64,000 nt of DNA from Dastarcus helophoroides. Its lineage: Eukaryota > Arthropoda > Insecta > Coleoptera > Bothrideridae. The notes beneath the pieces are model-generated. The model had not been told where the DNA came from, made no database searches, and saw only the letters and a program-made list of their open reading frames with translations. Positions 1-12,419 of the stretch are shown piece by piece. The translations under genes were made by a program, and so were the position numbers. Position 1 is the first letter of the stretch, and each line of letters begins with the position of its first letter. The stretch spans positions 24,787,629 through 24,851,628 of the forward strand of contig CM053327.1 of assembly GCA_028583605.1 (NCBI GenBank). Reading direction: 5' to 3'.

Positions 1-122
1 AACTTATAGTAAAAATTTGATTTTTATTAAAACAAAGTATGTGCTTTATTCCAAATTCTCTTTTTTTTTCAAAACTCCAATTTAAGACTTCACATGTCTA
101 CAATTTTTCCTAAAATTTCAAA

Positions 123-469
123 TATTACCAAAAATTGTTAACGAAGGCTTCCACGGCCAAGAGTCAGTATAGGATATACTACAGAGTTTCGCCCCTGGTA
201 TGGTGGACATACTCAGTTACCGTGCGCTTTTGTCTAAACTTTCTTATCCTTTGTACCAAATTTTCAATTCAGAAGAGTTTCGCCTCTCGGTATGGTGGAT
301 ATACTGAGTGACCGTGCTCTGATGTTTTGAAATTGGCTTTTTCATTTTTCATTTTTGTTTATTTCCTTGTATTTTATTTTTCATTTATTGTTTCTTTGTT
401 CGTCGTTAGTAGTTCTTTGACACGGTCCAATCCTGGAAGAAGTATATCCAGTATTACCAAAAATTGTTA
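123..469. mobile_element. Short insertion flanked by 18-bp direct repeats
   Basis: The 18-bp word TATTACCAAAAATTGTTA occurs exactly at 123-140 and at 452-469, bracketing about 311 bp. This looks like a target-site duplication of the length made by LINE machinery. The enclosed DNA has a tandemly related pair of about 50-bp segments starting at 183 and 274 (both begin AGAGTTTCGCC and share GGTATGGTGGA and ATACT), then a T-rich stretch. No A or B box could be recognised, so a SINE is an inference. Confidence 0.45.
183..325. repeat. Two diverged tandem copies, spacing about 91 bp
   Basis: Segments starting at 183 and 274 align over about 50 bp: AGAGTTTCGCC, then GGTATGGTGGA, then ATACT and ACCGTGC, with a few substitutions. 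They lie inside the 123-469 insertion and may be its internal structure. Confidence 0.6.
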
Positions 470-494
470 CTTATACTCTTTTATTTTTATGTTG

Positions 495-1638
495 CAAATC
501 TTTTGGTTTTGAAATCAAAGTTGAATATTGCTTTCAATTTTTTCTCACAATTGCAGTTTAAACTGAAAATTATGACTCAAAATTTGATTCTTACAATCTA
601 AATTTCAAGCTTCTTTTGGCAGTTTTGAGTTAAACAGATTACTACAATTTCGAAGTTTTTCCTTAAATTTTGAGAAGCTCTTTTCGTAAAATTTTGACAT
701 AAAAGTTTAAACACTAATATTTATCAAATAACTCAATAACAAAATATTTAATTTATTTATAAAATTTAGACTTCTCTTTAAGAAATTTCGTATTTAAATT
801 TGAAATGTTGACCTATTCGACTATCTTTTTAGTTTAAATTCAATCTTAAAAGGTTTAAGATTTGGAATAATTTTTATTTTATAAATTCAGAATTATCAAA
901 ACAATTGTTACTACTAAGCATTTCGACCTTTAAATATTCAAAGTTTTTCTCTAAATTTTGAGTAAAAAATTTGGATTATTTTAATAAATTAACAGCTAAG
1001 ACATTTAAAAAGCCTTTAGGGGTTAAAAACACAGAATTTTAACTTGGAATGCTCAAAAACAGAATTCCAAAATTTGAACATTGAAATTAAAATTCGAAAT
1101 TTTAAGAAAAAAGTCAAATTTTAAAATTAAACTATTTTTTTTTGAGAGAAAGTAGGAGATAAAATTCGAAATTTTAAGTTTAAATAGCCATTTAGACATT
1201 AAAGTTGAAATCTCAAGATAAGGTCGAAATTTCGAATTTTCAGTTCAACATTTCTGAAAAAGTACACATTTTGAGTTAAGAATTCAACTTTCTTCCCCAA
1301 ATCGAAATAAAGAGCAAAACTTTGCAATCAAAGTTGCAATTCTAAGAAGATTTTTTTTCTTAGGTCTGAATTGGTAATTTCTACTGAAACCTCGATTTTA
1401 ATAAAGTAAAATTTTGAGATTTAAATGGAGGTTTGGAGATTTCAGTAGAAATGTTAATAAGTTGATATTTCGAGGATGAATTTAATATTTTGAGGAAACA
1501 CTTGAAATTTTATGAGAAATATAGAAATTTTGAATTTGAAATCAAATTTGCCACTTTTCTTTTTTAAAATCTCGAATTTTAAAACTTTTAAGCTCTAAGG
1601 TTTGTAATTCGAGAAATTATTAACTCTTTTTTAAAAAT
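495..1638. repeat. Degenerate A/T repeat tract 1
   Basis: This is low-complexity DNA made of variants of AAATTCGAAATTTTAAG and AAAGTCAAATTTT spaced about 20-30 bp apart. It belongs to the same theme as the tracts at 17.2, 25.2, 32, 37, 44.6, 48-58 and 60-62 kb. No gene is present. A MITE half-copy follows directly. Confidence 0.55.
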
Positions 1639-1754
1639 GCTGTCGAAAGGCGTTAGAGCAACCTTTGTTGTGTTTTTTAATCTTTCTTGGTTTCAGGGGA
1701 CAAGTTCTTTATTTTAATTTTTAAAGATAACCAAGGACCAGTCCGTTCCACCAA
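1639..1754 (+). mobile_element. Palindromic MITE, family M, half copy (M1)
   Basis: This is the right arm only: GCGTTAGAGCAACCTTTG, then TTTTTTAATCTTTCTTGG, TTTCAGGGGACAA, and the terminal block ending GACCAGTCCGTTCCACCAA. The same blocks occur at 7984-8220, 25991-26212, 33511-33646 and 39190-39337. No coding capacity is present. Confidence 0.7.
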
Positions 1755-1764
1755 GCTTCTACAT

Positions 1765-1788
1765 ACTGTTTGTAACTTTGGATAGTTG
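1765..1788 (+). repeat. 24-bp dispersed motif, copy 1
   Basis: It contains TGTTTGTAACTTTGGATAGT. It is identical over 24 bp to 2039-2062 and over 21 bp to 27591-27611. The first two copies bracket about 250 bp of unrecognised DNA. Confidence 0.7.
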
Positions 1789-2038
1789 TTTATGGAATAT
1801 TGGTTTTCTGTTGATTTTTGTTTGTTGCATTATATCTATCATTGCGCCATCTGCCGTGCTATCTTATTACAACCTTCCAGCTCAGAAATATTTTTTGCTT
1901 AAAATGGAATTGCTTTCTTTTTTTGGCTGAGCACTTAGCAGAAATAAAACTTTGTTTAATAAAAGTGCTGTTATCGAGTTCATATCTAACACAAAACAAA
2001 TCGACCTCTTTCAATCTAACAGAACAAGAAATTTCATA

Positions 2039-2062
2039 ACTGTTTGTAACTTTGGATAGTTG
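2039..2062 (+). repeat. 24-bp dispersed motif, copy 2
   Basis: Exact second copy of the motif at 1765-1788, in the same orientation. A third occurrence at 27.6 kb argues against a simple target-site duplication. Confidence 0.7.
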
Positions 2063-2829
2063 ATTACATATTTTAGACCATTTTGTTTTATTACCTTTGT
2101 ATATCTAATATTAAAGAAGATATCGTAGTTAACTATTGACGCACCTATAACCTAAATATTTGGATATAGAAACTTACGGTTGGATAGTAGATTCAATTGA
2201 CGGCTGCATCGGGAAATGAGCATGCCTAACATTGAAAGTTTTTTATTTAGAAAATTAAACCCCGAGGAAGTAAAATAGTATGTTAATATTTTCTAGAAAA
2301 ACGTTAAAAGTTATCTAATTCCACGCGGACGAATTCGAGGATAATAGCTAGTAGTCCTATAAACTAAAAGTAACAGAACCGTCCAACACTGTGTATATAT
2401 TAAATGTCTTGCTACTCCACTTTCTAGACGCATTTCCGTCAAATTTTTATACAAGGCCAATATAGGGCGTTCAGTATCCTTATTCTATAATCCCTGGTGC
2501 AACTTTTACATCTCTATGGGAGCCGTTGGTATTGGCGTTATCTACCTCTTAGTTCCCTTATGGGTCATCTACATAGTGTGATTGTTCACTGGAATATACG
2601 TGTTAACACTGCAATAACCTTGAATTAATTTTTGAGGTTTGTACATTTCTTTTATTAATCGAAAGGAAAAGCAAAGTATCAATAAAAAGAAATGCTATAT
2701 CTACAGAAACATCACTTTTGTTTACGAGTAGGTGTGCATTTATATTTTCTGATCTTGCTAGGATAGACAATGCCTTTTTATCTTCATTCTATGCACTACG
2801 AACTGGATCTTTGCCCGAAACCTAAAGTG
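2063..2829. other. Unassigned higher-complexity DNA
   Basis: No ORF of note, repeat or known element was recognised. Short ORFs here are at the length expected by chance. Confidence 0.5.
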
Positions 2830-3325
2830 AATTTCGGTCTCTGTTTTTGTTTCAGTCAAAACCAAATTTCATTTAAACTTGTTAAACTTTACATTATCAT
2901 TTTTTTCAATCGAATATTTAAACCCGAAATTTTCAAAGTTTTTGAATTACTTTAAAGTTCTAGAAAGAGAATTAGAATATGATTAAGATTTAAACTTGGA
3001 AAAAAAAGAAAGAATCGACATATACAGTTTAAAGACAGAATTTTATAAGCCGCAATTTTTAAAATCAAAATAAAATAAAATAAATTTCGGTCTCTGTTTT
3101 TGTTTCAGTCAAAACCAAATCTCATTTAAACTTGTTAAACTTTACATTATCATTTTTTCAGTCGAATATTTAAACCGGAATTTTCAAAGTTTTTGAATTA
3201 CTTTAAAGTTCTAAAAAAGAATTAGAATAGAATTAAGATTTAAACTTGGAAAAAAAGAAAGAATCAACATATACAGTTTGAAGACGGAATTTTATAAACC
3301 GCAATTTTTAAAATCAAAATAAAAT
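2830..3325. repeat. Two-copy tandem duplication, period 253 bp
   Basis: AATTTCGGTCTCTGTTTTTG begins at 2830 and again at 3083. The two copies stay nearly identical through the final CAATTTTTAAAATCAAAAT, with scattered single-base differences. The A/T-rich content has no coding signal. High identity implies a fairly recent local duplication. Confidence 0.85.
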
Positions 3326-5790
3326 TTGGAAAGAACAAATTATAATCAATTATATATTCTGAAAAGTTCTACTATTTCTAGAAATTTTATTGTTACGAGG
3401 AAGACAAAAGACGAATATTCAAGTTTAAATAAAGTCAGTATTTTAATATTACCGTTCGTAACGGTTCAAATGGAAGTAAGATAATAAGTCGCTTCTGTTG
3501 TCTAACAGTGGCTTACAAAATTTAAAGCTTACAGCAGAACGCCTGTCAGATAAATACAGGTTACATGTATCAAGAGAGTGGTTCAAACCAGACACATTAA
3601 CTTTGTTTCAAGTAATTTAATTGTTTATATACACATGCCACAGATTAGTTTTTACTGATAATGTCACATTTATTCTGTAGAGTATTATACACAACAACCC
3701 CCTTAGGTTACAAACTACCTTATACTATACAATTCCCGGCGCATCCGCCAAAAGTTGATCGTACAATATTTAAATAACAGGTTAAAAAAATGTCACGTAA
3801 AATTCCCTGTACGTTATAATGCTCTCTAAAAAGCAGTTTTCCCTTTTATTAATGTTATACGCTTTTTAAATAAAAATGGAATTTACGATCATGAAGTCTA
3901 GTCCGTTAAAAGCTAAATAAGCTCCCGGCCTCATTACATGCTTTAGACATAAAATTCGCTCTTAGAGGATTTTAGAGCGGCAACCCGATTAAAACTATGG
4001 GATATTTGTTGGAGTTTTATTTCCTAACGATTCCACACGTTTTGCGTAACTCCATTTTTTACGATTGAACACATTAATTGTTTCGCTCCAAACATTATCA
4101 CATATTTTACTGAAAATTCAGTTAAAATTGCGAGGTCATAATTGATAAAGTTGAAAACAAACACGTTTAAATAAATAAAACGCTAGTTGATTCGAGCGAT
4201 AAATTTCGTTTATTTCGTTCGAAGCTAATGACAACGGACAATTTAAAGCTCTTTACTTGGATAGAGCTGAACAAAAAAAGTGGAGCTCCGGTAAATATAT
4301 TTGACCGCAAGGATAATCTCGCACAAGATCGAGTACGTTAATTGCTTCAGATCGAGTGAACACTTTAAAAACCTCTAATCAATTTGATTGTGACAGTGAG
4401 AATTCTGAAATGATGAATTTAATGGGTAGAATTTGCGACAAGTGCAGACTTTACCTACTACAACGATGACGCACAGAAGGAATAAGAGTGAATAAACAAA
4501 AACGAAAAAAAAAAATAAAGACGCTCGAAGGCAAAGTACCAGTTAATTATTTGCATGTGTTTCATCTTCCGTTCATGTCGACATTTTGTGCCGCAGTCGT
4601 GCGTCTTGCACATTAATCTGTGATTCAAATAATTAAATCACAATTTGGCTTCTATGCTTATCTTATTTTTCTCCCTCCCTTACCTTTCACCTTACACCAA
4701 AGTTTGTTTCATCTCTCGTATTTGCTAGCCCAAACCAAATCGACGTAAACACTGTATTGTAATGGCTTCATGTTCAGGTTCTTTATAATTTCGTGGCCCA
4801 TTTACTAAGGCACCCATTCAAAAGGCTTCAGTTTTAAACCATTTAAGTTCGGCCTTACAAAAGGAATCCTCTTATTGCCTAAAAGTGAAGTTATTACAAA
4901 GATGTGGCAAACTTTCCACCAAGTTTTCAACTGTTACATGTTTTGTAATGCGGTTACTTCAAACCTTCAAACTAGAACGTCGTGTTATGAACAAGTGGTG
5001 TACGCCGAGCATTCCACGACGTTTCCAGGGGAAAGCTTTTAGCACAGAATATAGTAGAATAAATAAATATAGAATCGTGTATCGGATTACGAGTTAAACA
5101 GATAATAGCCCCATATTAAATATGTATTTATTTGCCTGAAAGTAAATCAATACCTGTAGTGTCGAATTTCTATTAACTGATTTAATTAAATGGAATTTAA
5201 TGGACTATTAGTAGGTATTTTTCCATGATGAAATCACCAATTTTAAGGATCAAGTTTGAATTTTAATATTGAACTATCAATTTTAACATCCAACTTAAAG
5301 AAAAACTTAATGTCGAATGCCGAAATATAAAAATTAAACTCAAAAGAACTTTAGAATAACTGAAAAAATATACATGGCTCATTAATTTTCAAAAAAATAT
5401 AACGAATACGCGATTAAATTTTATTTTTAGTTTATTTACGCCGAAAAGTATGTCTTCAAATCCTTCTTTTGGGGCTGTCACTAACTTCAAACATCTTTGA
5501 TGCTAGCTAATGCGATAACGCGCCACAATTTGCAATCGGAAATAAGGAAAAGCAAAACATTGTTTAGGTTATGCTTGAAAAATAAAACGTGCAGATCATC
5601 AACTGATATTTTCGGCTCCGATAGCTCCCACAGTTAGCTTCTTCGCATAAAAATCGGCCGATAGCGACAACAAATTGCAGAAGAATATTAATATGGTATC
5701 GCGAACAGTGCAGAATATTCTAAAAAGAAATAAGTGTATTTTAAGTGGCTAATACTCGAGGAATATTTTTCGACTACAATTACAAATGTT
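3326..5790. other. Unassigned non-repetitive DNA
   Basis: No gene was recognised. Around 3.7-4.7 kb the base composition is more balanced (many TAAT and GATCG-type words), which is compatible with regulatory or merely unique DNA. The 70-residue ORF at 4885-5097 has no recognisable features. Confidence 0.4.
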
Positions 5791-5799
5791 TTGAATTTT

Positions 5800-6990
5800 G
5801 TGAATCTACGAGGGAAACAGGTGATACCGAGCAGCAATGGAGGCGATATTGTGTCTGCCACCTCTCGATATATTTTTTGAAAGGACGGCATAGGCTTCCG
5901 TTCTCTGTTTGGGAGCAGGATTAATGTGGAATACGGCAGGTAAAATGGTGGTTCACCGACGCATAATGGAGGGGACGCTCCAAAAGGCGCCCGTTCTGGG
6001 TGCGCTGATGGACCATCCACCAATGAAATATAACTTTACAAAATCCCACTTCATAAAAATGGATGAACTACAGGCAAGGATACCAGACGTAAGTATATAC
6101 ACGGATGGATCGAAAACAAATACGAGCACTGGAACAGGAATCTTCTCTCCTGAATCTAAATGTAAGTGTTAAGTTAAATGAATACTCAACAATCTTCCAA
6201 GCGGAGATGTTGAGAATTGTATATAACGCCGAACAAATGACGCAACTGGACATTACAGGAACATATATCCAAATAAAGACGGACAGCCAGGCAGCTCTGA
6301 AGGCTCTGAGGAATGTGAAAACAAACTCGGTGCTGATATGGAACTGCCACCTAGCTTTATAACGTCTATCGCAGGAGAATGCAATTTATCGAATATGGAT
6401 CAAAGGACATTCTGAGAAAGAGGGAAACGAACGCGCTGAGAAACTAGCGAGAAAGGGTTCGGATGGACAATTCATTGGACCAGAACCAACCCTTCCCCTG
6501 GCTAGTTCAACCGTAAGATCCCCACTTAAAGAAGAAATCCATCGTAAACACAAAGCCCAATGGGCATCAATAACAACATGCCGACAGACTCACGCATTCA
6601 TTAGAATGGCATGCAGGGAAAGGGCAAAACTTGCCTACAACTTCCAGGAAATAACCTCAGGAAACTTGTAGGGATTTGGACAGGTCTCTGTCGAATAAAT
6701 CAACACCTCCACAGAATGGGAATTATAAACGACCCGAGTTGTAGGGGGGTGTTTAGAAGAAGATGAGAGTGTCGAGCACGTGATATGTCACTGCCCGACA
6801 CTAGAATCAATCAGAGGATCCATGCTGGGGGACTTCTGGCCTAGTGTGGCTAGTTTGAGAGAGGCGCATCCAAGAGACGTTCTTCAGTTCCTCAACAAGG
6901 TTAAATCAATGACCAAGGATACCTCAACCACGGGGATAGCACAATGGCCCCGGAAAGGGTGGCCTAAGTGGTGGCCTAAACTCTAGGCAA
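5800..6990 (+). pseudogene. LINE 3' fragment: RT tail, RNase H and C-terminal Cys/His region
   Basis: This is the decayed 3' coding end of an RNase H-containing non-LTR retrotransposon (I/R1/LOA type). In order, an RT-tail motif reads AMEAILCLPPLDIF near 5840. An RNase H domain begins at IYTDGSK (first catalytic Asp near 6101), continues in another frame with EYSTIFQAEM and KTDSQAALKAL, and ends with KGHSEKEGNERAEKLAR. The family usually has Asp where this copy has Glu in the last block. A C-terminal VEHVICHCPTLESIR motif near 6770 matches the Cys/His segment found after RNase H in these elements. Several stops and frameshifts (an in-frame TAG near 5890, a shift near 6150, stops near 6670 and 6690) make it non-functional. 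It is 5'-truncated, with no endonuclease and no catalytic RT core. The clade beyond RNase H-bearing is an inference. Confidence 0.85.
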
Positions 6991-7983
6991 TCCACCTCGA
7001 ATCCAGAATCCAGGTGATACTGATGACGAAATTGTTTAAAACCATACACTGTTTACCAACCAGTTAAGCTTTATCACTTTTCTTCACAGATGGTCTAACC
7101 CTCAGGTAGTTTTTTTCAGTTAATTTCGAAAAGGAAGTCCAAAAATTAACGAGGTTGTGGAAAAAAAAGTCGAAATTTTAAAATTATATCTGTTCGCTAC
7201 ATGATAATTACAGTTCATTCCATGCCCTGAAGAACTTTTAATATCGTAGTTTTCTCGGAAGTGCTTGCGTTTCAGATAATTACTGTGTCAGTTTCTACTG
7301 CTATAATCAATAGCATTAATCAAGTCATTGTGGTATTCCAAAGCTTTTAAACGTAACTAAGCACATTAGGGAGTTAAACCATCCGGAACAGTTACACACT
7401 CTATGAAAATTTACATGTTCCCCAACATAAGCTTGAGAATTCCCCCCACAGCACGAATATTGGACAAAGTTCACACAATATCGAACTTTATTTTCGTTTT
7501 AGCCGTTCAATTTTTAAAACACAAACCACTTAGTAAGTTTGCACTTTTAACAACTCGACTCGAAGGAAAAGTATTTCACTTAAAGAAAAATCGAGTTTTA
7601 TATCCTTTTCATACGTTCTGTTGCCCGTTATAGATGTTTACTTTCCGCTAATTTGTTGGTTGACTGATTCCCGAGATCGATCTCGAACAAGATTAGATTT
7701 TCGCTTCTTTGTTGGTAATTTTCCCAAACTTTTTCGTTTTCCCCACTTTCACACATATTACGTCTAAAAATCCAGACGATTGTCGGCCTCCACTGGCTTT
7801 AAGTTGTCAACGTTATACTTCGGAAAACTACAATTTATCGTACACGGTATTTCTCATTTTTTTTTGCTAAACCCAGATCAATTGAGCTTAAGAGATTTTC
7901 GAGATCCAAGTTTCGTTTATCGTGAACTACAATTGCGATATTTAGAAAAAGAAATCTGAAACTGAAATATAGTCTAAGAAAGT
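6991..7983. other. Unassigned DNA between LINE fragment and MITE
   Basis: No gene or repeat was recognised. A 76-residue ORF at 7403-7633 shows nothing recognisable. Confidence 0.4.
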
Positions 7984-8220
7984 TAAAATGCAAGTCTTGT
8001 TTCCTGAAACCAAGGAAGATTAAAAAACACAGTAAAGGTTGCTCTAACTCGTTTCGATAGCCAAGCTAGAGAGAGATACATATCTCTCTGAAAGATGATA
8101 GCTTAGTTATCGAAACGCGTTAGCAACCTTTGTTATGTTTTTTAATCCTTCTTGGTTTCAGGGGACAAAGTTTGTATTTCAATTTTTAAGATAACCAAGT
8201 ATCAGTCCATGCCACCACAA
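7984..8220. mobile_element. Palindromic MITE, family M, most complete copy (M2)
   Basis: The left arm (about 7984-8076) carries CAAGTCTTG, CCTGAAACCAAGGAAG, TTAAAAAACAC and AAAGGTTGCTCTAAC. The right arm (about 8098-8175) carries the reverse complement of these blocks. The centre is AGAGAGATACATATCTCTCT, itself nearly palindromic. The right end extends into AACCAAGTATCAGTCC and CCACCA. The whole unit can fold into one long hairpin. No transposase is present. Confidence 0.8.
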
Positions 8221-8408
8221 TTCTAAGAAAGTAAAAATTTCTCCAAAAATAATTTGATTTCAATCTCGAAATTTTAGGAAACAAAATAAAAATCTCAAAA
8301 TTAAGCTCAGATGTTTGACTGAAAAGCCAAAATTTCAGAAAAATTTGTTATTTGGAAATTGTTATATTTTCGATTCGGTGAATTGTTAAAAGCTTCCAAA
8401 GTAAAAGG

Positions 8409-11400
8409 GTTTCGCAGTCGCGCAAGTCGGTTTCGCAGTCGCGCAAGTCGGTTTCGCAGTCGCGCAAGTCGGTTTCGCAGTCGCGCAAGTCGGTTTCGCA
8501 GTCGCGCAAGTCGGTTTCGCAGTCGCGCAAGTCGGTTTCGCAGTCGCGCAAGTCGGTTTCGCAGTCGCGCAAGTCGGTTTCGCAGTCGCGCAAGTCGGTT
8601 TCGCAGTCGCGCAAGTCGGTTTCGCAGTCGCGCAAGTCGGTTTCGCAGTCGCGCAAGTCGGTTTCGCAGTCGCGCAAGTCGGTTTCGCAGTCGCGCAAGT
8701 CGGTTTCGCAGTCGCGCAAGTCGGTTTCGCAGTCGCGCAAGTCGGTTTCGCAGTCGCGCAAGTCGGTTTCGCAGTCGCGCAAGTCGGTTTCGCAGTCGCG
8801 CAAGTCGGTTTCGCAGTCGCGCAAGTCGGTTTCGCAGTCGCGCAAGTCGGTTTCGCAGTCGCGCAAGTCGGTTTCGCAGTCGCGCAAGTCGGTTTCGCAG
8901 TCGCGCAAGTCGGTTTCGCAGTCGCGCAAGTCGGTTTCGCAGTCGCGCAAGTCGGTTTCGCAGTCGCGCAAGTCGGTTTCGCAGTCGCGCAAGTCGGTTT
9001 CGCAGTCGCGCAAGTCGGTTTCGCAGTCGCGCAAGTCGGTTTCGCAGTCGCGCAAGTCGGTTTCGCAGTCGCGCAAGTCGGTTTCGCAGTCGCGCAAGTC
9101 GGTTTCGCAGTCGCGCAAGTCGGTTTCGCAGTCGCGCAAGTCGGTTTCGCAGTCGCGCAAGTCGGTTTCGCAGTCGCGCAAGTCGGTTTCGCAGTCGCGC
9201 AAGTCGGTTTCGCAGTCGCGCAAGTCGGTTTCGCAGTCGCGCAAGTCGGTTTCGCAGTCGCGCAAGTCGGTTTCGCAGTCGCGCAAGTCGGTTTCGCAGT
9301 CGCGCAAGTCGGTTTCGCAGTCGCGCAAGTCGGTTTCGCAGTCGCGCAAGTCGGTTTCGCAGTCGCGCAAGTCGGTTTCGCAGTCGCGCAAGTCGGTTTC
9401 GCAGTCGCGCAAGTCGGTTTCGCAGTCGCGCAAGTCGGTTTCGCAGTCGCGCAAGTCGGTTTCGCAGTCGCGCAAGTCGGTTTCGCAGTCGCGCAAGTCG
9501 GTTTCGCAGTCGCGCAAGTCGGTTTCGCAGTCGCGCAAGTCGGTTTCGCAGTCGCGCAAGTCGGTTTCGCAGTCGCGCAAGTCGGTTTCGCAGTCGCGCA
9601 AGTCGGTTTCGCAGTCGCGCAAGTCGGTTTCGCAGTCGCGCAAGTCGGTTTCGCAGTCGCGCAAGTCGGTTTCGCAGTCGCGCAAGTCGGTTTCGCAGTC
9701 GCGCAAGTCGGTTTCGCAGTCGCGCAAGTCGGTTTCGCAGTCGCGCAAGTCGGTTTCGCAGTCGCGCAAGTCGGTTTCGCAGTCGCGCAAGTCGGTTTCG
9801 CAGTCGCGCAAGTCGGTTTCGCAGTCGCGCAAGTCGGTTTCGCAGTCGCGCAAGTCGGTTTCGCAGTCGCGCAAGTCGGTTTCGCAGTCGCGCAAGTCGG
9901 TTTCGCAGTCGCGCAAGTCGGTTTCGCAGTCGCGCAAGTCGGTTTCGCAGTCGCGCAAGTCGGTTTCGCAGTCGCGCAAGTCGGTTTCGCAGTCGCGCAA
10001 GTCGGTTTCGCAGTCGCGCAAGTCGGTTTCGCAGTCGCGCAAGTCGGTTTCGCAGTCGCGCAAGTCGGTTTCGCAGTCGCGCAAGTCGGTTTCGCAGTCG
10101 CGCAAGTCGGTTTCGCAGTCGCGCAAGTCGGTTTCGCAGTCGCGCAAGTCGGTTTCGCAGTCGCGCAAGTCGGTTTCGCAGTCGCGCAAGTCGGTTTCGC
10201 AGTCGCGCAAGTCGGTTTCGCAGTCGCGCAAGTCGGTTTCGCAGTCGCGCAAGTCGGTTTCGCAGTCGCGCAAGTCGGTTTCGCAGTCGCGCAAGTCGGT
10301 TTCGCAGTCGCGCAAGTCGGTTTCGCAGTCGCGCAAGTCGGTTTCGCAGTCGCGCAAGTCGGTTTCGCAGTCGCGCAAGTCGGTTTCGCAGTCGCGCAAG
10401 TCGGTTTCGCAGTCGCGCAAGTCGGTTTCGCAGTCGCGCAAGTCGGTTTCGCAGTCGCGCAAGTCGGTTTCGCAGTCGCGCAAGTCGGTTTCGCAGTCGC
10501 GCAAGTCGGTTTCGCAGTCGCGCAAGTCGGTTTCGCAGTCGCGCAAGTCGGTTTCGCAGTCGCGCAAGTCGGTTTCGCAGTCGCGCAAGTCGGTTTCGCA
10601 GTCGCGCAAGTCGGTTTCGCAGTCGCGCAAGTCGGTTTCGCAGTCGCGCAAGTCGGTTTCGCAGTCGCGCAAGTCGGTTTCGCAGTCGCGCAAGTCGGTT
10701 TCGCAGTCGCGCAAGTCGGTTTCGCAGTCGCGCAAGTCGGTTTCGCAGTCGCGCAAGTCGGTTTCGCAGTCGCGCAAGTCGGTTTCGCAGTCGCGCAAGT
10801 CGGTTTCGCAGTCGCGCAAGTCGGTTTCGCAGTCGCGCAAGTCGGTTTCGCAGTCGCGCAAGTCGGTTTCGCAGTCGCGCAAGTCGGTTTCGCAGTCGCG
10901 CAAGTCGGTTTCGCAGTCGCGCAAGTCGGTTTCGCAGTCGCGCAAGTCGGTTTCGCAGTCGCGCAAGTCGGTTTCGCAGTCGCGCAAGTCGGTTTCGCAG
11001 TCGCGCAAGTCGGTTTCGCAGTCGCGCAAGTCGGTTTCGCAGTCGCGCAAGTCGGTTTCGCAGTCGCGCAAGTCGGTTTCGCAGTCGCGCAAGTCGGTTT
11101 CGCAGTCGCGCAAGTCGGTTTCGCAGTCGCGCAAGTCGGTTTCGCAGTCGCGCAAGTCGGTTTCGCAGTCGCGCAAGTCGGTTTCGCAGTCGCGCAAGTC
11201 GGTTTCGCAGTCGCGCAAGTCGGTTTCGCAGTCGCGCAAGTCGGTTTCGCAGTCGCGCAAGTCGGTTTCGCAGTCGCGCAAGTCGGTTTCGCAGTCGCGC
11301 AAGTCGGTTTCGCAGTCGCGCAAGTCGGTTTCGCAGTCGCGCAAGTCGGTTTCGCAGTCGCGCAAGTCGGTTTCGCAGTCGCGCAAGTCGGTTTCGCAGT

Positions 11401-12419
11401 CGCGCAAGTCGGTTTCGCAGTCGCGCAAGTCGGTTTCGCAGTCGCGCAAGTCGGTTTCGCAGTCGCGCAAGTCGGTTTCGCAGTCGCGCAAGTCGGTTTC
11501 GCAGTCGCGCAAGTCGGTTTCGCAGTCGCGCAAGTCGGTTTCGCAGTCGCGCAAGTCGGTTTCGCAGTCGCGCAAGTCGGTTTCGCAGTCGCGCAAGTCG
11601 GTTTCGCAGTCGCGCAAGTCGGTTTCGCAGTCGCGCAAGTCGGTTTCGCAGTCGCGCAAGTCGGTTTCGCAGTCGCGCAAGTCGGTTTCGCAGTCGCGCA
11701 AGTCGGTTTCGCAGTCGCGCAAGTCGGTTTCGCAGTCGCGCAAGTCGGTTTCGCAGTCGCGCAAGTCGGTTTCGCAGTCGCGCAAGTCGGTTTCGCAGTC
11801 GCGCAAGTCGGTTTCGCAGTCGCGCAAGTCGGTTTCGCAGTCGCGCAAGTCGGTTTCGCAGTCGCGCAAGTCGGTTTCGCAGTCGCGCAAGTCGGTTTCG
11901 CAGTCGCGCAAGTCGGTTTCGCAGTCGCGCAAGTCGGTTTCGCAGTCGCGCAAGTCGGTTTCGCAGTCGCGCAAGTCGGTTTCGCAGTCGCGCAAGTCGG
12001 TTTCGCAGTCGCGCAAGTCGGTTTCGCAGTCGCGCAAGTCGGTTTCGCAGTCGCGCAAGTCGGTTTCGCAGTCGCGCAAGTCGGTTTCGCAGTCGCGCAA
12101 GTCGGTTTCGCAGTCGCGCAAGTCGGTTTCGCAGTCGCGCAAGTCGGTTTCGCAGTCGCGCAAGTCGGTTTCGCAGTCGCGCAAGTCGGTTTCGCAGTCG
12201 CGCAAGTCGGTTTCGCAGTCGCGCAAGTCGGTTTCGCAGTCGCGCAAGTCGGTTTCGCAGTCGCGCAAGTCGGTTTCGCAGTCGCGCAAGTCGGTTTCGC
12301 AGTCGCGCAAGTCGGTTTCGCAGTCGCGCAAGTCGGTTTCGCAGTCGCGCAAGTCGGTTTCGCAGTCGCGCAAGTCGGTTTCGCAGTCGCGCAAGTCGGT
12401 TTCGCAGTCGTGCAAGTCG
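8409..12419. repeat. 21-bp satellite, 191 head-to-tail units
   Basis: The unit contains TTTCGCAGTCGCGCAAG. The span of 4011 bp is exactly 191 x 21, and all units read identical except the last (12399-12419), where CGCGC is CGTGC. The unit is 62% G+C with four CpG, in stark contrast to the A/T-rich surroundings. Because 21 is divisible by 3, several frames stay open for 1300-1470 codons (minus strand repeats RNRLARL and CETDLRD, plus strand FRSRASR). I do not regard these as genes. On the right the array grades into a decayed repeat zone and the 30-bp array. Confidence 0.97.

Noticed and set aside
3391..3696. Possible solo LTR (TGTTACGAGG ... ACACAACA)
   Set aside because: TG...CA-like ends can be drawn, but there is no target duplication, no second copy in the window and no primer site.
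5822..5829. TGATACCG as the start of a second copy of the 919-bp LTR
   Set aside because: Only these 8 bases match; the following sequence belongs to the RNase H LINE.
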